Source: Micromonospora aurantiaca ATCC 27029 | GTDB taxonomy: Bacteria > Actinomycetota > Actinomycetes > Mycobacteriales > Micromonosporaceae | Length of the DNA: 64,000 bases | Direction of reading: 5' to 3' | Assembly (NCBI RefSeq): GCF_000145235.1 | Contig: NC_014391.1 | Coordinates: 5,599,501-5,663,500, forward strand | In this document: piece after piece, positions 57,998 to 64,000 of the stretch | How the letters are laid out: each line of letters starts with the position of its first letter | Position numbering within the stretch: position 1 is the first letter of the stretch | Made by a program: the position numbers and the translations under genes | The notes under the pieces: generated by a model | Seen by the model: the letters and a program-made list of their open reading frames with translations, nothing else | What the model was told of the DNA's origin: nothing | Database searches by the model: none

Positions 57998-58774
57998 TCA
58001 GCAGCGGGGTACGCCCGGGATGTAGCCGTCGTACCCGGTGTAGACGTACGCGTCGGAGATGAACCGGCCGGAGCCGATCCGGTCCCAGATCGAGCTGGTG
58101 CCGTAGGTGCCGGTGACGCTGGTGCCGCTGGTCTGGCACTGGATGGTCACCTTCGCCCCGTCGGCCACCGTGCCGACCGAGCTGTAGCCGGTGCCGGGGC
58201 CGGAGCGGACCGTCAGCGGGGAGCCGGCCGTGTTGACGGTGCCCTCGCCGGTGTTCGTCCCGCCGCAGCCGTTGTCACTGGTGTAGGTCTTGGTGCCCCA
58301 GTAGAGCGCCTGGACGCCGTTGAACTTGATCTTCACAGAGCTGCCGTTGAGACGCTGCTCGTAGTGCAGGTGCGGGCCGGTGGAGCCGCCGGTCGTGCCG
58401 ACGTACCCGATCACCCGGCCGTAGCCGACGGTCTGCCCGACGGAGACGTTGAAGGCGTTCAGGTGGGCGTAGTAGGTGGTGTGACCGCCGCCGTGGTTGA
58501 TCCGGACGTACTTGCCGTAGCTGGTGTCGCCGAGGTTGGTCACCACGTCGACAGTGCCGGGTGCGCTGGCGACCACCGGGTCGCCCAGGTCGTCGGTGCG
58601 GTTGAAGTCGATCGCGTTGGCCGGGCTGTGGTTGGTCCGGGTCTGACCGGACCAGGACTGGTTGCACGGGAACGGGACCTTGAACGTCGGGGCGGCCATC
58701 GCCGGCGCGGCCGGTACGAGGGTCGCCGCCAGGACCGCGGCGCTCGCCCCGAGGGCGAGCCATCGCTTACGCAT
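57998..58774 (-). CDS. Secreted M23 peptidase with SH3-like domain
   Basis: A 258-residue secreted lysostaphin-type endopeptidase. It has a signal peptide (RWLALGASAAVLAATLVPAA, cut after AMA), the M23 domain with zinc ligands in SPANAIDFNRTDD and GPHLHYEQR (HLH), and a C-terminal SH3b-like part (SPLTVRSGPGTGYSSVGTV). It cuts cell-wall cross-bridges, perhaps of other bacteria. TTGAA-N4-TTCAA at 58790-58803 lies 16 bp before ATG 58774 and may be an operator. Confidence 0.88.
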   Translation of the reverse strand: MRKRWLALGASAAVLAATLVPAAPAMAAPTFKVPFPCNQSWSGQTRTNHSPANAIDFNRTDDLGDPVVASAPGTVDVVTNLGDTSYGKYVRINHGGGHTTYYAHLNAFNVSVGQTVGYGRVIGYVGTTGGSTGPHLHYEQRLNGSSVKIKFNGVQALYWGTKTYTSDNGCGGTNTGEGTVNTAGSPLTVRSGPGTGYSSVGTVADGAKVTIQCQTSGTSVTGTYGTSSIWDRIGSGRFISDAYVYTGYDGYIPGVPRC

Positions 58775-58930
58775 CCACTGCCTCCAATGTTGAAAGTCTT
58801 CAATGTGATGCGGACATCCTGACAGAAAGTTCCGTTCCCGGGAAGATTCGTGGGAGCGCACCCATCACCGGTGGTCAGGGTTTCGGGATTGTTACCGGGC
58901 CGTGTCCGGCCAGGGGTGGACCCGGCACGA

Positions 58931-58944
58931 TGCAAGCGCTTACA
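58931..58944. promoter_or_regulatory. LacI-family operator before the alpha-glucoside cluster
   Basis: TGCAAGCGCTTACA is near-palindromic around AAGCGCTT, like sites of CebR/MalR/AglR-type regulators, and lies 67 bp before the binding-protein start. Confidence 0.75.
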
Positions 58945-59011
58945 TGTGAGGACGACCATCGGACCGGCGCGGGTTCGATCCCCCCACGCGCCGGCAAGGA
59001 AGGAGATCGGC

Positions 59012-60352
59012 ATGGCGTTTGCCAGATCGCGCCAGGCGCTCGCGGTCGCCGGCGTCCTGGGGCTGGCGCTCGGCGTCGCCGCCTGCGGCACCGGCAACGA
59101 CAAGAAGAGCAGCAACGCGGGCTCGGCCGAGTGCGGCGCATATGAGAAGTACGACGGTCACGACGGCAAGAAGGTGACCATCTACTCCTCGATCCGTGAC
59201 ATCGAGGACGAGCGCCTCCAGCAGTCCTGGAAGGAGTTCGAGGACTGCACCGGCATCGAGATCGACCACGAGGGCTCCGGCGAGTTCGAGGCGCAGCTGC
59301 CGGTGCGGGTGGACGGCGGCAACGCCCCCGACCTCGCCTTCATCCCGCAGCCGGGTCTGCTGAAGCGGTTCGTCGACTCGGGCAAGCTCAAGCCGGTCGG
59401 CGCCGACACCAAGGCGATGGCCGAGCAGAACTACTCCGCCGACTGGCTGAAGTACAGCACCGTCAACGGCCAGCTCTACGGCGCCCCGCTCGGCTCGAAC
59501 GTGAAGTCCTTCGTGTGGTACTCGCCGAAGACCTTCAAGGAGAAGGGCTGGACGGTCCCCACCACGTGGGACGACATGATCAAGCTCTCCGACCAGATCG
59601 CGGCCAGCGGCACCAAGCCGTGGTGCGCCGGCATCGAGTCCGGTGACGCCACCGGCTGGCCGGCCACCGACTGGATCGAGGACGTGCTGCTGCGTACCGG
59701 CGGCCCGGACGTCTACGACAAGTGGACCACCCACGAGATCCCGTTCAACGACCCGCAGGTGGCTGACGCCCTCAACCGGGCCGGCAGCATCCTGAAGAAC
59801 GAGAAGTACGTCAACGGCGGCTTCGGCGGCGTGAAGAGCATCGCCACCACCTCCTTCCAGGAGGGCGGCACGCCCATCACCGCCGGCAAGTGCGCGCTGC
59901 ACCGCCAGGCGTCCTTCTACGCCAACCAGTGGCCCGAGGGCACCAAGGTGGCCGAGGACGGCGACGTCTTCGCGTTCTACTTCCCGGCCATCGACCCGTC
60001 GAAGGGCAAGCCGGTGCTGGGCGGCGGCGAGTTCGTCGCGGCCTTCGCCGACCGTCCCGAGGTCCAGGCGGTGCAGACCTACCTGGCCTCCGGCGAGTAC
60101 GCCAACAGCCGCGCCAAGATCGGTGACTGGGTCTCCGCGAACAAGAAGCTGGACCTGAACAACGTCCCGAACCCGGTGGACAAGCTCTCCGTGGGCATCC
60201 TCCAGGACGAGAAGACGGTCTTCCGCTTCGACGGTTCGGACCTGATGCCGGCCGCGGTCGGCGCCGGCACCTTCTGGAAGGGCATGGTGGCCTGGATCAA
60301 CGGCAAGGACACCACCGCCGTCCTGAACGACATCGAGGGCAGCTGGAAGTGA
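59012..60352 (+). CDS. Sugar ABC transporter binding lipoprotein (AglE-like)
   Basis: A 446-residue extracellular binding protein anchored by lipid: the lipobox LGVAAC puts Cys25 at the mature start. It continues KVTIYSSIRDIEDERLQQSW, APDLAFIPQPGLLKRF and VNGQLYGAPLGSNVKSFVWY, typical of the Agl/Thu alpha-glucoside group. ATG 59012 has AAGGAAGGAG upstream. It starts an operon with two permeases; the ATP-binding subunit is not here and is likely shared (MsiK-type). Confidence 0.85.
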   Translation: MAFARSRQALAVAGVLGLALGVAACGTGNDKKSSNAGSAECGAYEKYDGHDGKKVTIYSSIRDIEDERLQQSWKEFEDCTGIEIDHEGSGEFEAQLPVRVDGGNAPDLAFIPQPGLLKRFVDSGKLKPVGADTKAMAEQNYSADWLKYSTVNGQLYGAPLGSNVKSFVWYSPKTFKEKGWTVPTTWDDMIKLSDQIAASGTKPWCAGIESGDATGWPATDWIEDVLLRTGGPDVYDKWTTHEIPFNDPQVADALNRAGSILKNEKYVNGGFGGVKSIATTSFQEGGTPITAGKCALHRQASFYANQWPEGTKVAEDGDVFAFYFPAIDPSKGKPVLGGGEFVAAFADRPEVQAVQTYLASGEYANSRAKIGDWVSANKKLDLNNVPNPVDKLSVGILQDEKTVFRFDGSDLMPAAVGAGTFWKGMVAWINGKDTTAVLNDIEGSWK

Positions 60353-60353
60353 T

Positions 60354-60401
60354 CTAGCAGGTGGCCCGGTCCGCGGACGCGGACCGGGCCACCTCTGCTA
60401 G
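60354..60401. terminator. Long intercistronic hairpin after the binding-protein gene
   Basis: GTGGCCCGGTCCGCG (60361-60375) pairs with CGCGGACCGGGCCAC (60378-60392), extended outward by CTAGCAG/CTGCTAG with a 2-base bulge. Such stems stabilise and partly end transcripts, giving more binding protein than permease. Confidence 0.75.
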
Positions 60402-60423
60402 CCGAACCCTTGAGGGAGGGTCG

Positions 60424-61470
60424 ATGGAGTTCGACTTCGCGGCGGAGCAGCCGAAGTTCCTCATGCTCATGTACGGGCTGATCGCCTTCGTCGCGGTGGT
60501 GGGCGGGCTGCTCCTGCTTCTCGACGTGGTGCCGTCGTTCTTCGCCCGGCGCCGGGAGGCGCAGCTGGTCGCGGCCTCCGCGAGCGGCGCGCCGCTGCCC
60601 CGCCGGCGCAAGCAGCGCGAGGGCACGTTCGCGTTCTTCTTCCTGTTGCCGACGCTGCTGCTGCTCGCCGTCGGGCTGGTGGTCCCCGCCATCCGCACCA
60701 CGCTGCTCTCCTTCATGGACTCCGGCAGCAACAACTGGGTGGGCCTGGACAACTACCGCTGGATGTTCGCCGAGGACTCGATCGTCCGGGTCCTGATCAA
60801 CACGCTGATCTGGGTGCTCCTGGTGCCGCTGGTGGCCACCGGGTTCGGCCTGATCTACGCGGTCCTGGTGGACAAGGCCCGGTTCGAGGCCGTGGCCAAG
60901 TCCCTGATCTTCCTGCCGATGGCGATCTCGTTCGTCGGCGCCTCCATCATCTGGAAGTTCGTCTACGCCTACCGGGGCGAGGGCGACCAGATCGGCCTGC
61001 TCAACCAGATCGTGGTGAGCCTGGGCGGCGAGCCGAAGCAGTGGCTGCTGGACTCGCCGCTGAACACGTTCCTGCTCATCGTGATCATGGTGTGGATCCA
61101 GGCCGGTTTCGCGATGGTGGTGCTCTCCGCCGCGATCAAGGCCATCCCGGCCGACATCGTCGAGGCGGCCCGGCTGGACGGCACCACCCCGTGGCAGATG
61201 TTCTGGCGGATCACCATGCCGAGCATCCGGCCGGCGCTGATCGTCGTGGTGGTGACGCTGTCCATCGCGACGCTCAAGGTCTTCGACATCGTCCGGACCG
61301 CCACGAACGGCAACTACGACACGAACGTGATCGCGACCGAGATGTACAACCAGGCGTTCCGCTACCAGGAGAACGGTCAGGGCTCGGCGCTGGCGGTGTT
61401 CCTGTTCGTCCTGGTGATCCCGATCGTGATCTACCAGATCCGCAACCTGCGCAAGCAGCGGGAGGGCTGA
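60424..61470 (+). CDS. Sugar ABC transporter permease (MalF/AglF-like)
   Basis: A 348-residue inner-membrane subunit. An extended N-terminal span precedes a cytoplasmic linker; the permease domain ends with the EAA loop EAARLDGTTPWQMFWRITMP that contacts the ATPase. Size and position match the AglF-type. The gene is 22 bp after the long hairpin and 1 bp before the next permease. Confidence 0.88.
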   Translation: MEFDFAAEQPKFLMLMYGLIAFVAVVGGLLLLLDVVPSFFARRREAQLVAASASGAPLPRRRKQREGTFAFFFLLPTLLLLAVGLVVPAIRTTLLSFMDSGSNNWVGLDNYRWMFAEDSIVRVLINTLIWVLLVPLVATGFGLIYAVLVDKARFEAVAKSLIFLPMAISFVGASIIWKFVYAYRGEGDQIGLLNQIVVSLGGEPKQWLLDSPLNTFLLIVIMVWIQAGFAMVVLSAAIKAIPADIVEAARLDGTTPWQMFWRITMPSIRPALIVVVVTLSIATLKVFDIVRTATNGNYDTNVIATEMYNQAFRYQENGQGSALAVFLFVLVIPIVIYQIRNLRKQREG

Positions 61471-61471
61471 G

Positions 61472-62431
61472 ATGACCACCGCCACGCCCACCGTCGGAGT
61501 CGGCGCCCAGGCCACCGAGCCGACCACCCGGGGCGCCCGGGTGCGCAAGCGCCTGAACAGCCGTACCGCCACGCTCGTGTCGATCGTGATCGCGGTGCTC
61601 TGGACGATCCCGACCTTCGGCCTGTTCATCTCCTCGATCCGGCCGGAGAACGAGATCAAGACCACCGGGTGGTGGACGTTCTTCAGCAACCCGCAGATCA
61701 CGCTGGAGAACTACCAGGAGGTGCTGTTCAGCCGCGGCTCGTCCGGGCAGCTGGCCAGCTACTTCATCAACTCGCTGGCGATCACCATCCCCTCGGTGCT
61801 CTTCCCGCTGGCCTTCGCGTCGCTCGCCGCGTACGCGCTGGCGTGGATGAACTTCAAGGGGCGGGACTGGGTCTACATCGGGATCTTCGCGCTGCAGATC
61901 GTGCCGTTGCAGATGGCCCTTGTGCCGCTGCTGCGGTTCTTCTCCACCGGCGTCACCATCGCCGGGGTGCAGATCCTCCCCGCGTGGGACCTGGTCGACG
62001 AGCAGAAGTTCGCCCAGGTGTGGTTCGCGCACACCTGCTTCGCGCTTCCGTTCGCCGTGTTCCTGCTGCACAACTTCATCTCGCAGCTCCCCGGCGACCT
62101 GATGGAGGCGGCCCGGGTCGACGGGGCCACCCACCCGAAGATCTTCCGCACCATCGTGCTGCCGCTGATCACGCCCGCGCTGGCGGCGTTCGGCATCTTC
62201 CAGTTCCTCTGGGTCTGGAACGACCTGCTGGTCGCGCTGATCTTCGCCGGCGGCGGCGACGAGACCGCCCCGATGACAGTCCGGCTCGCGGAGCTGGCCG
62301 GCACCCGCGGCAACGAGTGGCAGCGGCTGACGGCCGGCGCGTTCGTGTCGATCGTCGTACCGCTGATCGTGTTCCTGTCCCTCCAGCGCTTCTTCGTGCG
62401 AGGTCTGCTCGCCAGCAGCGTCAAGGGTTGA
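61472..62431 (+). CDS. Sugar ABC transporter permease (MalG/AglG-like)
   Basis: A 319-residue permease with about six spans and the EAA loop EAARVDGATHPKIFRTIVLP, the ATPase-docking site. ATG 61472 follows the previous stop by one base, so the two permeases are made in balance. A terminator hairpin follows. Confidence 0.88.
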   Translation: MTTATPTVGVGAQATEPTTRGARVRKRLNSRTATLVSIVIAVLWTIPTFGLFISSIRPENEIKTTGWWTFFSNPQITLENYQEVLFSRGSSGQLASYFINSLAITIPSVLFPLAFASLAAYALAWMNFKGRDWVYIGIFALQIVPLQMALVPLLRFFSTGVTIAGVQILPAWDLVDEQKFAQVWFAHTCFALPFAVFLLHNFISQLPGDLMEAARVDGATHPKIFRTIVLPLITPALAAFGIFQFLWVWNDLLVALIFAGGGDETAPMTVRLAELAGTRGNEWQRLTAGAFVSIVVPLIVFLSLQRFFVRGLLASSVKG

Positions 62432-62438
62432 TCCGGCG

Positions 62439-62467
62439 CCCCGCCGCCGGCACGGCCGGCGGCGGGG
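62439..62467 (+). terminator. Hairpin between permease and LacI genes
   Basis: CCCCGCCGCCGG (62439-62450) and CCGGCGGCGGGG (62456-62467) form a perfect 12-bp stem with a 5-base loop; no T-run, so possibly leaky. Confidence 0.6.
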
Positions 62468-62492
62468 TCCGGGTCACAGCGGGGAGCTCACG

Positions 62493-63563
62493 ATGACCAG
62501 GATTGACGACGTCGCCCGTCTGGCCGGGGTCTCCACGGCCACCGTCTCCCGGGCGCTGCGGGGCCTGCCGACGGTCTCGGCCGCGACCCGCCGCCGGGTG
62601 CTCGCCGCCGCCGAACAGCTCCAGTACGCGGTGTCGCCCAGCGCGAGCCGCCTGGCCGGCGGCCGGACCGGCACCGTGGCGGTGGTGGTGCCCCGGATCA
62701 CCAGATGGTTCTTCGGCACCGTGGTGGAGGCGGTCGAGGAATTCCTCCAGGACAGCGGCTACGACCTGCTGCTCTACAACCTCGGCGGCCGGGAGCAGAC
62801 CCGGCAGCGGGTGCTGCGCACGGCGAGCCTGCACAAGCGGGTGGACGCGATCATCCTGGTCGCGACCCCGCTGCGCGCGGCCGACGTGCACGCGCTGACG
62901 AAGCTGGACCTGCCGGGCGTGACGATCAGCTCCGGCAGCGAGGTGCCCGGGTGGCCCTGCGTCCGGATCGACGACGTGGCCGCTGCCCGGACCGCCACCC
63001 GCCACCTGCTCGACCTCGGCCACACCCGGATCGCGCACATCTCCGGCGACCCGGACGACGAACTGGCCTTCACCACCCACCTGGACCGGCGGCGCGGCTA
63101 CCAGGAGGCGTTGCGGGCCGCCGGGCTGCGGCCCGACCCGAGCCTCGACGTCGAGTCGCGCTTCACCATCGACGGGGGCACCCGGGCCACCACCGAGCTG
63201 CTGGCCCGGGGCGAGCCGCCGACGGCCATCTTCGCCGCCTGCGACGAGATGGCGATGGGCGCGATCACCGCGCTGCGCGACGCCGGGCTGCGGGTGCCGG
63301 AGGACGTCAGCGTGATGGGCATCGACGACCACGACCTGGCCGGCGTGCTCGGGCTCTCGACGATCGCCCAGCCGGCCGCCGAGCAGGGGCTGCTCGCCGC
63401 CCGCATCCTGCTCGACCCGCTCGGCGTACGGGCCGCCGAGCCGTACCCCGGCCTGGTGCCCGCGCCGCGCGGCCCCGACACCGACGACGGGACACCGCCC
63501 CCGGTGATCCTGCCCACTCGCCTGGTGGTGCGCGAATCGACAGCGCCGCCCCGGGCACACTGA
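62493..63563 (+). CDS. LacI-family regulator (AglR-like)
   Basis: A 356-residue regulator: HTH TRIDDVARLAGVSTATVSRA, hinge LQYAVSPSASRLAGG, then a periplasmic-binding-type sugar domain (DDVAAARTATRHLLDLGHTR, GIDDHDLAGVLGLSTIAQP). It should repress the cluster in the absence of sugar, probably through TGCAAGCGCTTACA at 58931. ATG 62493 follows a GGGAGC-like site. Confidence 0.88.
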   Translation: MTRIDDVARLAGVSTATVSRALRGLPTVSAATRRRVLAAAEQLQYAVSPSASRLAGGRTGTVAVVVPRITRWFFGTVVEAVEEFLQDSGYDLLLYNLGGREQTRQRVLRTASLHKRVDAIILVATPLRAADVHALTKLDLPGVTISSGSEVPGWPCVRIDDVAAARTATRHLLDLGHTRIAHISGDPDDELAFTTHLDRRRGYQEALRAAGLRPDPSLDVESRFTIDGGTRATTELLARGEPPTAIFAACDEMAMGAITALRDAGLRVPEDVSVMGIDDHDLAGVLGLSTIAQPAAEQGLLAARILLDPLGVRAAEPYPGLVPAPRGPDTDDGTPPPVILPTRLVVRESTAPPRAH

Positions 63564-63604
63564 AGAACTCGCTCGTCCCGCACCACCCAGACAGGAGTAA
63601 GGCG

Positions 63605-64000
63605 CTGAACACCGACGCGACGCAGCAGGCCCCGGGCACCGGCTGGTGGACCGAGGCGGTCATCTACCAGGTCTACCCGCGCTCGTTCGCCGACTCCGAC
63701 GGCGACGGGATCGGCGACCTGCCGGGCATCACGTCCCGGCTCGACCACCTCGCCGAGCTGGGAGTCGACGCGCTCTGGCTGTCCCCGTTCTACCCGTCCC
63801 CGCAGGCCGACGCCGGGTACGACGTGTCCGACTACCGCGACGTCGACCCGCTGTTCGGCACGCTCGCCGACGCCGACAAGCTGATCGCCGAGGCGAAGGC
63901 CCGCGGGCTGCGGGTGATCGTCGACCTGGTGCCCAACCACACCTCCTCCGCGCACCGCTGGTTCACCGCGGCAGTCGCCGCCGCGCCGGGCAGCCCGGAA
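63605..64000 (+). CDS. GH13 alpha-glucosidase (oligo-1,6-glucosidase type), 3' truncated by window end
   Basis: The first 132 residues are here: VIYQVYPRSFADSDGDGIGD, LGVDALWLSPFYPSPQADAG, and VIVDLVPNHTSSAHRWF with region I Asp and His. It would release glucose from imported alpha-glucosides. There is no ATG or GTG in frame near the start; CTG 63605 has GGAG 7 bases upstream and is the natural start. It lies 42 bp after the LacI gene. Confidence 0.82.
   Translation, partial: MNTDATQQAPGTGWWTEAVIYQVYPRSFADSDGDGIGDLPGITSRLDHLAELGVDALWLSPFYPSPQADAGYDVSDYRDVDPLFGTLADADKLIAEAKARGLRVIVDLVPNHTSSAHRWFTAAVAAAPGSPE

Noticed and set aside
1..64000. CRISPR arrays, rRNA genes, insertion sequences
   Set aside because: No regular spacer arrays, no rRNA-like stretches and no transposase genes were seen on either strand.

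Overview
The window looks like chromosomal DNA of a high-GC actinomycete, most likely Micromonospora or a close relative in the Micromonosporaceae. The basis is the very high GC, GTG and TTG starts, GTGA and TGATG gene overlaps, the families present (LigB-type ligase, DUF3817, GPGG small membrane protein, Scr1-type XRE/DUF397 pair, an Agl-type sugar transporter) and an intergenic repeat I recall from Micromonospora. The genus call is inference; no rRNA or other strict marker is present.

Left flank (1-8.0 kb): a proline-rich membrane protein, ATP-dependent DNA ligase LigB, an M20 dipeptidase, a uridine-kinase-like enzyme, a rhodanese and two cobalamin genes (cobQ and cbiB/cobD, overlapping by 4 bp).

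Mobile element (about 8676-20109, 11.4 kb): a large serine integrase sits against one end. The element has inserted inside an ssb-family gene. The 3' part of ssb is at 8003-8680 and the 5' part at 20104-20271; joining them at a shared 5-bp CGCAC core restores one clean SSB reading frame. The element carries a tape measure protein, a P27-type small terminase, an HNH nuclease, several small phage/plasmid-type proteins, an XRE/DUF397 pair, a DUF2637 membrane/HTH protein, a Rep-like winged-helix gene with 22-bp iterons and a DnaA box inside its coding sequence, and a short nucleoside-deoxyribosyltransferase-like protein. It has no recognisable capsid, portal, large terminase or FtsK-type transfer gene. 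That fits a phage satellite, a phage-plasmid hybrid or a deleted prophage, and it is the most interesting object in the window.

Middle (20.3-44.2 kb): an HPF/RaiA-like ribosome factor, a hydrolase, tRNA-Arg(UCU), and a patch of small, partly decayed genes after the tRNA (GyrB-like ATPase, a frameshifted gene, NUDIX, barstar). Then come a divergent MerR/SDR pair with its palindromic operator, a kinase/pseudo-kinase/LuxR regulator operon, an acyltransferase, a debranching-type glycosidase, SCP2 and CBS proteins, asd with a 20-bp palindrome upstream, and a two-subunit M16 protease.

Right part (44.4-64 kb): a DAHP synthase preceded by a leader peptide with Tyr, Trp and Phe codons and a terminator (likely attenuation); small stress and membrane genes; a secreted NlpC/P60 protein; a SigB-like sigma factor; murR-murQ with an operator; a thymidylate-kinase-like gene; TspO; a secreted M23 peptidase; and an alpha-glucoside uptake cluster (binding protein, two permeases, LacI regulator, and a GH13 glucosidase that runs off the end and seems to start at CTG).
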